The position numbers were made by a program, and so were the translations under genes. Under the pieces are notes generated by a model. It searched no databases and was not told the origin of the DNA. It worked only from the letters and a program-made list of their open reading frames with translations. Positions 19,250 through 28,683 of a stretch of DNA of 64,000 bases are shown piece by piece. Source of the stretch: Coriobacteriia bacterium (lineage in GTDB: Bacteria; Actinomycetota; Coriobacteriia; Anaerosomatales; Anaerosomataceae); contig JAUSBK010000007.1 in NCBI GenBank assembly GCA_030652115.1, forward strand, positions 1-64,000. The letters are read 5' to 3'. Position 1 is the first letter of the stretch. The number at the start of each line of letters is the position of its first letter.

Positions 19250-20812
19250 GTGAGCAGTTCATCTCCGACCCCCGATAGGGTCTTCATCTTCGACACCACG
19301 CTGCGCGACGGCGAGCAGAGCCCGGGCGCGAGCATGAACACCGCCGAGAAGCTCGAGATCGCCCGCCAGCTTGTCCGCCTCGGCGTGGACGTGATCGAGG
19401 CCGGCTTCCCGATCTCGAGTCCCGGTGACTTCGAGAGCGTGCGTCGCGTGGCCGCCGAGGTGGGCGACGCCGCGACCGTCTGCGCTCTCTCTCGCGCCAT
19501 CCCCGCCGATATCGAGCGCGCCGCCGAGGCGCTCAGGGGCGCGGCCCGGCCGCGCATCCACACCGGCATCGGCGCTTCGGACAGTCACCTCAACGACAAG
19601 CTCCACATCAGCCGCGACGTGGCCATCGAGCGCGGCGTGGCGGCAGTCAAGCTCGCGCGGAGCTTCGTGGAGGACGTGGAGTTCTACGCCGAGGACGCGG
19701 CGCGCGCCGACCGCGACTTCCTGTGCCGGATGATCGAGGCGGTCGTGGCGGCTGGAGCCACCGTCGTGAACATCCCGGACACCACCGGCTACAGCTATCC
19801 CGAGGTCTTCGGCGAGCTCATCGCTGCGCTCGGCGAGCGCGTGAAGGGCATCGAGAACGTCACGATCTCCATCCACTGCCACAACGACCTCGGCATGGCC
19901 ACGGCCAATGCGCTTGCAGGTGTGCGGGCGGGTGCGCGGCAGATCGAGTGCACCATCAATGGTCTGGGCGAGCGTGCGGGCAACACCGCGATGGAAGAGG
20001 TCGTGATGGCGCTCAAGATGCGCCCCGACGTCTTCGGCGTGGATTCGCGGATCAACACGAAGGAGTTCGTGCGTGCGTCGCGGCTGGTCTCGAGCATCAC
20101 CGGCATCCTCGTTCAGCCCAACAAGGCGATCGTGGGCGCCAACGCGTTCGCGCACTCAAGCGGCATCCACCAGGACGGCGTGCTCAAGGAGCGCTCCACC
20201 TACGAGATCATCGACCCGGCCGACGTAGGTGCGGGCGGCTCGTCGATCGTGCTCAGCGCGCGCAGCGGTCGTGCGGCGCTTCGGCACCGCCTGGCCGAAC
20301 TCGGCTACGTGATGGAGGACGACGAGTTCGAGACCATGCACCAGGCGTTCCTCGAACTCGCCGACAAGAAGAAGGAAGTCTACGACGAGGATCTCGAGGC
20401 GCTCGTGGGCGAGGCCGAGCGCATGGTGGGCGAGGTCTACCACCTCGAGCAGGTGCACGTAAGCTGCGGCGATCCGGGCATCCCCACGGCCACCGTGGAG
20501 CTCATCGACCGGGACGGCACCAGTTTCATCGACTCCAGTCACGGCAACGGCCCGGTGGACGCGGTCTACAAGGCCATCAACCGCATCGTGCAGGAGCCCA
20601 ACGATCTCACCGAGTTCAGCGTGCAGAGCGTCACGCGCGGCATCGACGCGGTGGGCGAGGTGACCATCCGCGTGAAGAGCGAGGACGGTCGCACGTTCAC
20701 CGGCCGCGGCGCGCACCCGGACATCATCGTGTCGAGCGCGAAGGCGTACGTGAACGCGCTGAACCGGCTGCTCGTGGCCGCCGAAGCGCCGAGCGTACCG
20801 GACGAGGTCTAG
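19250..20812 (+). CDS. leuA: 2-isopropylmalate synthase
   Basis: LeuA condenses acetyl-CoA with 2-ketoisovalerate, the committed step to leucine. The 520-residue protein opens with the HMGL-like TIM barrel motif [13 protein letters not shown], has the metal-binding [14 protein letters not shown] near residue 206, and ends in the LeuA dimerisation/regulatory domain (about 390-510) that gives leucine feedback. The start is GTG at 19250 with AAGGAG ahead. Its stop overlaps the stop of the convergent PIN toxin by four bases. The paralogue at 43947 is citramalate synthase; this one has the LeuA-type DGEQSPGA active-site sequence. Confidence 0.96.
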   Translation: MSSSSPTPDRVFIFDTTLRDGEQSPGASMNTAEKLEIARQLVRLGVDVIEAGFPISSPGDFESVRRVAAEVGDAATVCALSRAIPADIERAAEALRGAARPRIHTGIGASDSHLNDKLHISRDVAIERGVAAVKLARSFVEDVEFYAEDAARADRDFLCRMIEAVVAAGATVVNIPDTTGYSYPEVFGELIAALGERVKGIENVTISIHCHNDLGMATANALAGVRAGARQIECTINGLGERAGNTAMEEVVMALKMRPDVFGVDSRINTKEFVRASRLVSSITGILVQPNKAIVGANAFAHSSGIHQDGVLKERSTYEIIDPADVGAGGSSIVLSARSGRAALRHRLAELGYVMEDDEFETMHQAFLELADKKKEVYDEDLEALVGEAERMVGEVYHLEQVHVSCGDPGIPTATVELIDRDGTSFIDSSHGNGPVDAVYKAINRIVQEPNDLTEFSVQSVTRGIDAVGEVTIRVKSEDGRTFTGRGAHPDIIVSSAKAYVNALNRLLVAAEAPSVPDEV

Positions 20813-21228
20813 CCCAGCCCTTCCACCAGAGCGGCGAACTGCGCAGGCGAGAGCGCCCGTGGCTCCAGACCGGCGATGCCGAGTAGATGGGCATCACCCG
20901 ACACGATCGCCTGCGCACGCCCTATGCGGGTGAGTGCGATGAGGTAGTCGTCGTCTGGATCGGGCGAGATTCGGGCGACTGCCTCCGGGTCGGGAACGAC
21001 CACCGCGATGCGCTCGAGCCATGCGACGAACTCCTGCGCGGTGGCGTCATCGATGTGCCGTGCGATCTTGGGCCGCTGGAGGACTCCACGGAGTTCGGCG
21101 AGCAGGCGTGCACAGACGATTGCATCGAACAGTCCGTCTTCGAGGTCACGCATGAGTCGGGCGGGCGCGCCGGTGCGAGAGAGGAGTGCGGCGACGAGCA
21201 CATTGGTGTCGAGAACGGCGCGGATCAC
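20809..21228 (-). CDS. PIN-domain ribonuclease toxin
   Basis: This 139-residue VapC/COG1569-like protein has the PIN acidic residues: Asp in [12 protein letters not shown], Glu in LLAELRGVL, and Asp in [11 protein letters not shown] and VSGDAHLLG. Such toxins cleave tRNA or mRNA. Its start overlaps the stop of the upstream antitoxin by four bases (ATGA), and its stop overlaps the leuA stop on the other strand. Confidence 0.9.
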   Translation of the reverse strand: MIRAVLDTNVLVAALLSRTGAPARLMRDLEDGLFDAIVCARLLAELRGVLQRPKIARHIDDATAQEFVAWLERIAVVVPDPEAVARISPDPDDDYLIALTRIGRAQAIVSGDAHLLGIAGLEPRALSPAQFAALVEGLG

Positions 21229-21455
21229 GAGGTGCCGGAGCGGAAGCGGTGAACCTCCTCGACGGCGAGTCTCAGCGCATCGTCCTCGGTCATGTCAGCG
21301 GAAGTCCAGGCGCGGTCGAGCACGTCCATGCCGAGATAGGCCCGGAGCGCCTCCTCCACCACCTCGTAGTCGCGTTTGCCGCTGCGAGCGGCCATGACCC
21401 GGGCGCCGCGGAGGACGTCTTCGTCGAGGTACACGGTTGTCTTGGTCTTTGCCAT
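21225..21455 (-). CDS. Ribbon-helix-helix antitoxin
   Basis: This 76-residue protein has an N-terminal RHH strand KTTVYLDEDVLRGARVMAARSG and an acidic C-terminal tail (SADMTEDDALRLAVEEV) that probably wraps the PIN toxin. It is the first gene of the two-gene toxin-antitoxin operon. The ATG at 21455 has no Shine-Dalgarno sequence and lies six bases after the -10 box, so the mRNA is probably leaderless and the pair should autoregulate. Confidence 0.88.
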   Translation of the reverse strand: MAKTKTTVYLDEDVLRGARVMAARSGKRDYEVVEEALRAYLGMDVLDRAWTSADMTEDDALRLAVEEVHRFRSGTS

Positions 21456-21461
21456 GCATTC

Positions 21462-21490
21462 AGGATAGCGTCATGCCATCATTCCATCAA
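21462..21490 (-). promoter_or_regulatory. Promoter of the RHH/PIN operon, leaderless type
   Basis: Read on the minus strand, TTGATG (21490-21485) and TATCCT (21467-21462) are 17 bp apart, and the antitoxin ATG follows six bases later. Confidence 0.65.
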
Positions 21491-21580
21491 GAGGTACAAC
21501 ACGCACATGAACGGCGGACCGACCTGTGGAGAGTGCGTGACGGCTGCGCCTGCAACGTGGCACGTACTGCCCCGTTCGCG

Positions 21581-21586
21581 TAGAAT
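21581..21586 (+). promoter_or_regulatory. Possible -10 element of leuC
   Basis: TAGAAT lies 38 bp before the leuC start codon in a 168-bp intergenic gap. No convincing -35 is seen. Several genes here (cimA at 43897) have the same TAGAAT at a similar distance. Confidence 0.4.
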
Positions 21587-21623
21587 GCCCTAACCGGCTT
21601 CACGCTCGTTGGATGGAGAACCC

Positions 21624-22892
21624 ATGCCCCGACCGATGACCATCACCGAGAAGATACTCGCCGCCCACGCGGGCCTCGAAGAGGTCGCCCCCGGGCAGCT
21701 CATCGAGTGCGATCTCGATCTCGTGCTCGCCAATGACGTGACCGCGCCCATCGCCATCAAGGAGTACGCCAAGATCGGCGTGGAGCGCGTGTGGGACCCG
21801 GCCAAGATCGCGCTGGTGCCCGACCACTACACCCCCAACAAAGACATCAAGAGCGCCGAGCAGGCCAAGATGATGCGCGTGTTCGCGCGCGCCCAGGAGA
21901 TCACCCACTACTACGAGGTGGGCTGCATGGGCGTGGAGCACGCGCTGCTGCCCGAGCAGGGCGTGGTGGGCGCGGGCGACGTGATCATCGGCGCCGACAG
22001 CCACACCTGCACCTACGGTGCGCTCGGCGCGTTCGCGACCGGCGTGGGCTCCACCGACGCCGCGGTGGGAATGGCCACCGGACGGGCCTGGTTCAAGGTG
22101 CCCGAGAGCCTCAAGTTCAGCATCAACGGCGAGCTCAAGCCCGGCGTGGGCGCCAAGGACATCATCCTGCACATCATCGGGATGATCGGCGTGGACGGCG
22201 CGCTCTACCAGGCCATGGAGTTCACCGGCGACACGATCGCGGCGCTTCCCATGGCCGGCCGCATGACGATCTGCAACATGGCCATCGAAGCGGGCGGCAA
22301 GAGCGGCATCATCGCCGTGGACGATGTCACCCGCGCCTACATGGAGGGCCGCACCGAGCGTCCGTGGACCGAGTACTTCTCAGACGCGAACGCCGAGTAC
22401 GCGGAGGTCTACGAGATCGACGCCGCCACGATCGTGCCCACGGTCGCCTTCCCGCACCTGCCCAGCAACACGCGGCCGGTGTCCGAGGCCCGCGACGTGA
22501 CGATCGACCAGGTCGTGATCGGTTCGTGCACTAACGGACGGTATGAGGACATGGCCGAGGCTGCCGCGGTGATCAAGGGCCACAAGGTGCACCCGAACGT
22601 GCGGCTCATCGTGATCCCGGCCACGCAGCAGGTGTTCCGCGACATGATGCACAGCGGCCTCACCGACATCTTCATGGACGCCGGCGCTGCAGTCTCAACG
22701 CCCACCTGCGGGCCGTGCCTCGGCGGGCACATGGGCATCCTCGCGGCGGGGGAGCGCGCGGTGGCCACCACCAACCGCAACTTCGTTGGCCGCATGGGCG
22801 ACCCGAAGAGCGAGGTCTACCTCACCGGGCCGGCCGTGGCGGCGGCGAGCGCCGTGCTCGGCCACATCGGCCTGCCGGAGGATCTTGGGTAG
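21624..22892 (+). CDS. leuC: 3-isopropylmalate dehydratase large subunit
   Basis: With LeuD this aconitase-family enzyme isomerises 2-isopropylmalate to 3-isopropylmalate. The 422 residues match the short (HacA/archaeal-type) LeuC. The 4Fe-4S cysteines are in IGSCTNGR and in [37 protein letters not shown] is the typical substrate loop. An in-frame TTG at 21609 exists, but the ATG at 21624 has GGATGGAGA eight bases before it. leuD follows after 50 bp. Confidence 0.96.
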   Translation: MPRPMTITEKILAAHAGLEEVAPGQLIECDLDLVLANDVTAPIAIKEYAKIGVERVWDPAKIALVPDHYTPNKDIKSAEQAKMMRVFARAQEITHYYEVGCMGVEHALLPEQGVVGAGDVIIGADSHTCTYGALGAFATGVGSTDAAVGMATGRAWFKVPESLKFSINGELKPGVGAKDIILHIIGMIGVDGALYQAMEFTGDTIAALPMAGRMTICNMAIEAGGKSGIIAVDDVTRAYMEGRTERPWTEYFSDANAEYAEVYEIDAATIVPTVAFPHLPSNTRPVSEARDVTIDQVVIGSCTNGRYEDMAEAAAVIKGHKVHPNVRLIVIPATQQVFRDMMHSGLTDIFMDAGAAVSTPTCGPCLGGHMGILAAGERAVATTNRNFVGRMGDPKSEVYLTGPAVAAASAVLGHIGLPEDLG

Positions 22893-22942
22893 AACCCCTG
22901 GCACCTGAGTTGCAGCGACCATCACGAGGAGGGCCCTCCGAG

Positions 22943-23434
22943 ATGAAGTTCACCGGAACCGCACATCGCTACGGGCGAGACATCGATACCGATGTCATCA
23001 TCCCGGCGCGCTACCTCAACACCTCTGACCCCGACGAACTGGCGCTCCACTGCATGGAGGACCTCGACGCGGGGTTCATCGGTAAGGTGCAGGCGGGCGA
23101 CATCCTCGTGGCCGAGGAGAACTTCGGGTGCGGTTCAAGCCGCGAGCACGCGCCGATCGCCATCAAGCACGCGGGCATCTCGGTCGTGATCGCCAAGAGC
23201 TTTGCGCGCATCTTCTATCGCAACGCCATCAACACCGGGCTGCCGATCATGGAGTGCCCGGAAGCGGTGGACGGCATCAGCGCGGGTGACAAGGTCACCG
23301 TAGACGCCGATGCCGGCGTGATCACCAACGAGACGACCGGCGTGACGTTCACGGCACAGCCTTTCCCGCCGTTCATCAAGGACATCATCGAGACAGGCGG
23401 CCTCGTGGAGGCCGCGAAGAAGAGGGTCGGGTAG
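22943..23434 (+). CDS. leuD: 3-isopropylmalate dehydratase small subunit
   Basis: This 163-residue swivel-domain partner of LeuC has DTDVIIPARYL and the substrate-binding loop FGCGSSREHAPIA. It fits the short LeuD type that pairs with a 420-residue LeuC. The ATG at 22943 follows GAGGAGGG. The next biosynthetic gene, leuB, is displaced by 5.2 kb because a cytochrome cassette follows leuD. Confidence 0.96.
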   Translation: MKFTGTAHRYGRDIDTDVIIPARYLNTSDPDELALHCMEDLDAGFIGKVQAGDILVAEENFGCGSSREHAPIAIKHAGISVVIAKSFARIFYRNAINTGLPIMECPEAVDGISAGDKVTVDADAGVITNETTGVTFTAQPFPPFIKDIIETGGLVEAAKKRVG

Positions 23435-23524
23435 GGCAGCGGCCTCCGGGCCTGCGCTCTTACGCTAGACTGACTGAATGCTTTCACACGGGCGTGTGGA
23501 CCGGAGCGGGAGAGAGACCAAAGC

Positions 23525-24262
23525 ATGACTGAAGAGCCACGTGTACCACTAGACGGCGCGGATACGCCGGAAGTCGTGGATTCCGGGACGGATCCATCAC
23601 GCGCGGGCAGGAGGTCCGGCCGAGCCCGGTCAGGCGCCGACAGACTGCTCGTGGTTGCGATCATCGTTGTTGTGCTCGCGATAGCCGGCGCGCTGGTGTT
23701 CGTCATCCGCGAGATTCCCCGCGAGGGCGAGGCGCCGAGTACCGCTGCCAACGCCGCGATCTCGCAGGCCCGAACAGCGGCCGACGCGGAGCCCACGGAT
23801 GTGTACGCGCAGATCCAGCTCGCCGACGCGTACTTCCAGTACGGATTCTATGACGATGCACTGGCCACCCTGGACGGGGCGCGCTCCCTCGAGCCGACCG
23901 CGACCCTGGGCGCGTATGTGGAGATCGGCTATGCCCGCGTCTACGACGCTATGGGAGACGCCGCCAAGGCCGAAGAGCACTACCTTGCAGCGCTGGACTT
24001 CGAGGAGTCGTTCGACGCGAACTACGCACTCGGGACGATCGCGGCGGCTGCCGGTGACGATGCCGAGGCGCTGGACTACTGGCTGAAGGCCATCGCGCTG
24101 GAGCCTTCAGCGGCCACCCTGCGCGTGGAGATCGCGGCCATCTATGAGGCGCAGGGCGAGTACGATCTTGCGTTGGCCCAGCTGCAAGAGGCGGTCAAGT
24201 ACATCCCTGATGATGCTGAGGCCGTTGAAGCACTGGAACGCGTCCAGTCCGAAGTGCAGTAA
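23525..24262 (+). CDS. Membrane-anchored TPR protein, cassette A
   Basis: This 245-residue protein has a charged cytoplasmic N terminus, one TM helix at about 40-60 (LLVVAIIVVVLAIAGALVFVI) and an extracytoplasmic region of about four TPR-like helix pairs (AQIQLADAYFQYGFYDDALATLDGA, YARVYDAMGDAAKAEEHY, YALGTIAAAAGDDAEALDYW, AAIYEAQGEYDLALAQLQEA). It is the first gene of a five-gene cytochrome cassette and has a positional and structural counterpart at 29982. A protein-protein scaffold role in cytochrome maturation or assembly is inferred from context. It has no heme motif. Confidence 0.8.
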   Translation: MTEEPRVPLDGADTPEVVDSGTDPSRAGRRSGRARSGADRLLVVAIIVVVLAIAGALVFVIREIPREGEAPSTAANAAISQARTAADAEPTDVYAQIQLADAYFQYGFYDDALATLDGARSLEPTATLGAYVEIGYARVYDAMGDAAKAEEHYLAALDFEESFDANYALGTIAAAAGDDAEALDYWLKAIALEPSAATLRVEIAAIYEAQGEYDLALAQLQEAVKYIPDDAEAVEALERVQSEVQ

Positions 24263-24284
24263 TCACAAACAGAAGGAACCGACG

Positions 24285-25358
24285 ATGTCAGAGGCGCGTT
24301 CACGCAAGTCCCGGGTCTTCCTGATTGCAGTATTGCTGCTTCTCGTGGTCTTGCTCTGCGGTCTGCTCTGGATCTACCAGTCGCTGAGCACCTCTCCCGA
24401 GCGAGCCGTCGTTGAAGCGGATGTGGCGGGTGTCGAGTTCGAGTTTGGCGCGTACGCGTATACGAACAGCGAGGGCGTGCAGACCAACATGGTCACGCCC
24501 GTTGGAGTGGCTTACGACGGCGACAACCGGATCTACGCGACCATGCCCACCGAGGACACCGTGGTGGTCTTTGACGCCGATGGCTCGAACGGGCGCGTGT
24601 TCGTGCAGGACGATTCGAGCGTTCCGAGGGATACCCTGTCCGAGTTCAAGGTCGTGCGCCCCCTGGGGATCGACGTGGACGACAACGGTGACGTGTACAT
24701 TGCATGCGAGCCGAAGGCGGCTGTGGTCGTGTTCGACGAGGACGGCACGAAGCTGCGCGAGATTCCCGCGATGGCGCCACGGTACCTGTGCGTGAAGAAC
24801 GGGCTCGTGTACGTGCTGTCCAAGGGGACGCTCCACATCTACGACAGGCAGGGCACGGAAGTGGGACGGTGGGGCACGTTCGGCCGCGGTCTCGATCAGC
24901 TGTCCTATCCGGTAGGCGTGACGGTGACCGATGACGGCACGATCCTCATTGCAGACACGAACAACTACCGGGTCGTTGCGCTCTCGCCCGATCTTGAGCC
25001 CGTGTGGATCTTCGGGCGCGCCGCCACCACGCAAGAAGCGCAAAACCGCCGGATACTGGCCTCACCCGTTGGCATCGCGCTCGACTCCGACGGGACGGCC
25101 TTCGTGATCGACATGCTGAACTGCTCCATCCGCGTGTTCGATGTGAATGGCAACATGATCGGGGAGCCTCTGGGCGAGAAGGGGTCGCTCGACAATCAGT
25201 TCTACAACCCCTCCACGCTCGACCACATGGAGGAGGACCTCTTCGTGATCGCGGATCAGGCCAACAACCGTCTGCTGGGGGTGCGTTTGAATGCGGTGGG
25301 AGATGCCGTGATGACGCCCGGGGAGTCCGTTGAAGGCACCACGACGATCGGCGAATGA
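24285..25358 (+). CDS. Membrane-anchored NHL-repeat beta-propeller protein, cassette A
   Basis: This 357-residue protein has an N-terminal TM anchor at about 10-33 and then about six NHL-type blades (GVAYDGDNRIYAT, GIDVDDNGDVYIACE, GVTVTDDGTILIADTNNYRVVAL, GIALDSDGTAFVIDMLNCSIRVFD, ADQANNRLLGV). The propeller would sit outside the membrane. NHL proteins are commonly encoded beside secreted multiheme cytochromes in metal-reducing bacteria, and roles in assembly or docking are suspected there. It lies 22 bp after the TPR gene. The promoter of the next gene starts four bases after its stop. Its cassette B counterpart has an extra C-terminal TM helix. Confidence 0.85.
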   Translation: MSEARSRKSRVFLIAVLLLLVVLLCGLLWIYQSLSTSPERAVVEADVAGVEFEFGAYAYTNSEGVQTNMVTPVGVAYDGDNRIYATMPTEDTVVVFDADGSNGRVFVQDDSSVPRDTLSEFKVVRPLGIDVDDNGDVYIACEPKAAVVVFDEDGTKLREIPAMAPRYLCVKNGLVYVLSKGTLHIYDRQGTEVGRWGTFGRGLDQLSYPVGVTVTDDGTILIADTNNYRVVALSPDLEPVWIFGRAATTQEAQNRRILASPVGIALDSDGTAFVIDMLNCSIRVFDVNGNMIGEPLGEKGSLDNQFYNPSTLDHMEEDLFVIADQANNRLLGVRLNAVGDAVMTPGESVEGTTTIGE

Positions 25359-25361
25359 TAA

Positions 25362-25390
25362 TTGACGTTCATGTTCAGGGTGGCTACTCT
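25362..25390 (+). promoter_or_regulatory. Promoter of hexaheme cytochrome gene A
   Basis: TTGACG (25362-25367) and TACTCT (25385-25390) are 17 bp apart, just after the NHL stop codon. A start near 25397 would give a 5' untranslated region of about 120 nt containing the 12-bp repeats. Confidence 0.65.
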
Positions 25391-25412
25391 TTAGCAGGGG
25401 AACACTTCTGCC

Positions 25413-25472
25413 GATTAACTAGGTGATTGGCTAGGGGATTAATCGGGTGATTAGCCGGGTGATACACCGGAC
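25413..25472 (+). repeat. Five 12-bp tandem repeats in the leader of hexaheme gene A
   Basis: GAT recurs at 25413, 25425, 25437, 25449 and 25461, exactly 12 bp apart. The units are GATTAACTAGGT, GATTGGCTAGGG, GATTAATCGGGT, GATTAGCCGGGT and GATACACCGGAC (consensus GATTAgCcGGGT). They lie downstream of the predicted start and about 45 bp before the start codon. The array has stop codons in every forward frame and codes for nothing. It could bind a regulator or act in the RNA. Confidence 0.85.
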
Positions 25473-25518
25473 TCGTTCCGGTTGCCACAAATCCACTCGC
25501 GAAAGGAGGTGCAAGAAT

Positions 25519-26268
25519 ATGAAGAGAATGATTCTTGTTGCAGTTCTGGCTCTGGCCATGCTCGCCACCATGTCGGGCGTGGCGTTCGCCGGTAACACCG
25601 AGGGTGTTGCTGGTATCTCGCAGTGGGACGGCGTTGACACCGTTCACAGCGGCTACGCCGCCACGACCAACGCCTGCAAGGTGTGCCACGACGTTCACGG
25701 TAACGCAAACTACAAACTGTTTATCGATAACAACGTGAGCACCGGTTGCAGCACCTGTCACGTGACCCTTACCGCTGCGCCGAACGTCTACACCGGCGCT
25801 ACGGATGCGCACGTGATCGGCGGCGCACTTGCCACCCTGCCGGACAGCAGCAACACCGCTGGCATGCTGGGCGCCGACGCGGTTCTTGGCTGCCTTGACT
25901 GTCACAACGCCGCACCGCACGGTGCCGGCGCTGGCACGGGGTACGCTCTCGTGACCGAGGATGACGACAACGACTTCTGCCTCCGTTGCCACGATGAGAA
26001 CGACGGTCGCCTGACCCTGGGCGTGATCGCGGACACCAACACGCACGTTATGGTGGCCGTGGGCGATTCGTACATTCGCAATGGCGACATCACGGCTGAT
26101 GACGCTGACGCGGGCGTGACGAGCGAGAACTGCATCAACTGTCACGTTGACGTGACGGACTTCCCGCACTCTGGCGAGTACAAGCTTCTGACGGCCGGAT
26201 CGGCCGCGGATGCGCTTGATGCTGAGTGCCGTCTGTGCCACGGCGCGACGGTCGGTGTCTCGTACTAG
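25519..26268 (+). CDS. Secreted hexaheme c-type cytochrome, cassette A (candidate filament subunit)
   Basis: This 249-residue protein has a clean signal peptide (1-24, cleavage after VAFA). Its six CXXCH motifs are CKVCH (53), CSTCH, CLDCH, CLRCH, CINCH and CRLCH. The mature N terminus has HSG followed by a CXXCH and DVH, a pattern I recall from the OmcS/OmcE nanowire cytochromes. A perfect AAAGGAGGTG precedes the ATG. Codon choice is rich in GTT, GCT, GGT and CGT compared with its neighbours, a sign of high expression. It has its own promoter and a terminator downstream. Counterpart: 32187. Secreted cytochrome is certain; filament formation is inference. Confidence 0.93.
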   Translation: MKRMILVAVLALAMLATMSGVAFAGNTEGVAGISQWDGVDTVHSGYAATTNACKVCHDVHGNANYKLFIDNNVSTGCSTCHVTLTAAPNVYTGATDAHVIGGALATLPDSSNTAGMLGADAVLGCLDCHNAAPHGAGAGTGYALVTEDDDNDFCLRCHDENDGRLTLGVIADTNTHVMVAVGDSYIRNGDITADDADAGVTSENCINCHVDVTDFPHSGEYKLLTAGSAADALDAECRLCHGATVGVSY

Positions 26269-26319
26269 TAGTTGATGTTCGGGACTGCGCATGAAGCCTG
26301 GCTTCCTGCCGCATGGATC

Positions 26320-26347
26320 AGGCGCCGGGGGGAATCCCCCGGCGCCT
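26320..26347 (+). terminator. Terminator after hexaheme gene A
   Basis: AGGCGCCGGGGG (26320-26331) pairs over 12 bp with 26336-26347 around a 4-nt loop, followed by GTTCT. It probably limits read-through into the 12-heme genes and raises the ratio of hexaheme to membrane cytochromes. Confidence 0.75.
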
Positions 26348-26457
26348 GTTCTATGCGCGGAGCACACCCAAGTCGGCGAAGTCCTGTCGCCACGCGTGCA
26401 TTACCATAGTGAAGACTCTTCTGAGGACCCAAGCCACAGACGACGGAGAACGCGCAG

Positions 26458-27480
26458 ATGCGCATGCCCATCGACCCACAGGATCCAGACAGCATCGAGC
26501 GGAGGCGTCGCGCCCTGCGCCTCATAGGCCGCACCGCGGCCGGGACCGCGCTGCTCCTGGTGCTGGTCGGCATCGTGGGCTCGTCGGTCGTGACGTATGC
26601 TCCGGGCGCGTGTGTCGGATGTCATGACGCACGGGTGCTGGATGGCCACGAGACCTCCGCGCACGCCGATGTGTCCTGTCTCGAGTGCCACACTGCGTAC
26701 TCGGCATTCGGGGGGCTGGTCGGTGCGACGCACGCTGTGGGCGCCGTGCTGCGTCCCTCGGGCGCGGCACGCTCGTCCGCAGGTGCCGTTGACAGCGCAT
26801 CGTGCTCCACGTGCCATCCGCACGAGAGTACGGTCCAGGTCACGATCAGTCGCGGGGTCCGCATGTCCCACGCGGGACTGACGGAAGGCGGCTACGAGTG
26901 CGTGGACTGCCACGAGGGTCTGGTCCACGGTGTGGCCGCCGGCAAGCTGCCTGTGCCGACCATGGGGATGTGCACCCGATGCCATGACGGCATCGCGGAG
27001 ACCGCGCAGTGCGACACCTGCCACCCCGAGCGCGCCCCGGACGACGGCGACAGACTGCGGGACGCGGAGTGGGCCATCACTCATGGTTCAGGGTGGGAGC
27101 AGGCGCACGGGCTCGGCGATCTTGCGACGTGCGGGGTGTGCCACGAACCTGGGAAATGCGTGAAGTGCCACGGGACGCGGCTTCCGCACCCGTCCGACTT
27201 CGGGGTGACCCACGGGCAGGAGGCGATCGCGGTAGGTGCCGCCAGCTGCAAGACGTGTCACACAGATGCCTTCTGCGCGAGTTGCCACGGTATCGACATG
27301 CCGCATCCGGACGGCTTCTTGCCCGAGCACTCGCAGATCGCTGAGGGCATGACCGATGGGCGCTGCATGGTCTGCCACGTCTCGGCCAACTGCAACGAAT
27401 GCCACGAGCGTCACCTGCACCCCGGGTCGTCGCATCGGATGCGACCGCCTACCGGCATGTATGAGGCGAAACCGCAGTGA
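26458..27480 (+). CDS. Membrane-anchored 12-heme cytochrome (NapC/NirT-like position), cassette A
   Basis: This 340-residue protein has a cytoplasmic Arg-rich N terminus, one TM anchor at about 22-46 and an extracytoplasmic domain with twelve CXXCH motifs (CVGCH, CLECH, CSTCH, CVDCH, CTRCH, CDTCH, CGVCH, CVKCH, CKTCH, CASCH, CMVCH, CNECH). The anchor plus early hemes resembles NapC/NirT quinol dehydrogenases, which pass quinol electrons to periplasmic cytochromes; that role is inferred. The ATG at 26458 follows CGGAG; an ATG at 26464 is also possible. The next gene overlaps its stop. The segments CHGIDMPHPDGF and HLHPGSSHR have exact positional equivalents in the cassette B copy at 33562. Confidence 0.93.
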   Translation: MRMPIDPQDPDSIERRRRALRLIGRTAAGTALLLVLVGIVGSSVVTYAPGACVGCHDARVLDGHETSAHADVSCLECHTAYSAFGGLVGATHAVGAVLRPSGAARSSAGAVDSASCSTCHPHESTVQVTISRGVRMSHAGLTEGGYECVDCHEGLVHGVAAGKLPVPTMGMCTRCHDGIAETAQCDTCHPERAPDDGDRLRDAEWAITHGSGWEQAHGLGDLATCGVCHEPGKCVKCHGTRLPHPSDFGVTHGQEAIAVGAASCKTCHTDAFCASCHGIDMPHPDGFLPEHSQIAEGMTDGRCMVCHVSANCNECHERHLHPGSSHRMRPPTGMYEAKPQ

Positions 27481-28625
27481 GTGCGCTCCTTGAGAGAGTC
27501 CAGCAGACGTGGGAGACGCTGCAGACGAGTCTGGCCGATCCTGCGTCCAATCCGCTGGCAGCCATCCTCGGGCTTGCCATCATCGTGCTCATCTTCCTGA
27601 TCCTCGTGATCGCGGCATACGTGATAGTCCTCGGCCCGGAGCGTAAGGCCGCAGCTGCTACCGACGTGACTGCCGACTCCGCAGCCGCGAAGCGGCAGAA
27701 GACGCGCAAGCGGGATGTGCTGTGGTCGTTCGTTCTCGTCGGCGTGGTTTTCGCGGGCCTCATCGCGGGAATCGCGTACACATCGACAGACTCTTTCTGC
27801 GCGCGGTGTCACTACACGGAGCGCGCATTCGAATCGCGGGCTGAAGCCGCCCACGCCGGAGTGTCGTGCCGCTCATGCCATGAGGCGGGTGGGGTGACGA
27901 CCTACCTCGATGCGAAGGCTCGGGGGCTGGTCAACCTGAGCACGCAGCTGACCGGTTCGTACTCGGAAGAGCCTACCGCCACGACAGTGGCCGACGCCGC
28001 GTGTCTCCGATGCCATGCCGAAATTGCAGAGGAGACGATCGTCGCAAGGAGCATCAAGGTCCGTCACTCGGACATCATCGATGCCGGTTACCACTGCATC
28101 GAGTGTCACAACACCGAAGGACACGGGCGCGAGGTGTCTCGTCCCAGGTATCCGGAGATGCGGTACTGCATCGTCTGCCACGACGGCTCCGACGAGCAAT
28201 CGGAGTGTTCGACCTGCCATCCTGAGGACACAGGTGTGGCCATCCGGCGGTCCAGGCGTGTCTTTCCTAAGACCGATGTCGTGCGCGAGGACTGCCGCGG
28301 CTGCCACAGCATGCAGCCGTGCACCGAGTGTCACGGCATCGAGCTCCCGCACACGCGGAAGTTCGTGGCCGGTTACCACGCGCGCTGGGCGTACGATGAC
28401 CTCGACATGTGTCTGTCGTGTCACGACATGGACAGGTTCTGCAACGACGTTGGATGCCACAACTTCTCAGCAGACATCGTGAGCGACGACGGGCTATCGA
28501 GGGTCGATGAACAGCACGCAGAACTCATGGATCAGCATCCCGGCTTGACCGCCAAGCGGTGCGCGGGCTGTCATGGGGATCCCGATGTCTGCGAATACTG
28601 TCATGGGGATCTCCCCGAGCACTAG
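27477..28625 (+). CDS. Two-TM 12-heme cytochrome, cassette A
   Basis: This 382-residue protein starts at a GTG that overlaps the previous stop (GTGA). TM helices are at about 28-52 and 80-100, separated by a charged cytoplasmic loop ([10 protein letters not shown] to KRQKTRKRD). The rest carries eleven CXXCH motifs and one CX4CH (CNDVGCH), so twelve probable hemes. It probably forms a membrane complex with the preceding 12-heme protein, as suggested by translational coupling and by the same pairing in cassette B. It ends 58 bp before leuB. Confidence 0.92.
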   Translation: MSALLERVQQTWETLQTSLADPASNPLAAILGLAIIVLIFLILVIAAYVIVLGPERKAAAATDVTADSAAAKRQKTRKRDVLWSFVLVGVVFAGLIAGIAYTSTDSFCARCHYTERAFESRAEAAHAGVSCRSCHEAGGVTTYLDAKARGLVNLSTQLTGSYSEEPTATTVADAACLRCHAEIAEETIVARSIKVRHSDIIDAGYHCIECHNTEGHGREVSRPRYPEMRYCIVCHDGSDEQSECSTCHPEDTGVAIRRSRRVFPKTDVVREDCRGCHSMQPCTECHGIELPHTRKFVAGYHARWAYDDLDMCLSCHDMDRFCNDVGCHNFSADIVSDDGLSRVDEQHAELMDQHPGLTAKRCAGCHGDPDVCEYCHGDLPEH

Positions 28626-28683
28626 CCGACGTCTCTGCCGCGCTGGTGTATTCTTCTCCCTACACGTTTTAGGGAGGCTACTC

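Noticed and set aside
25413-25472. The 12-bp repeats as a CRISPR array or origin iterons
   Set aside because: Units are contiguous with no spacers, there are only five, no cas or replication genes lie nearby, and the array sits in a promoter-gene interval.
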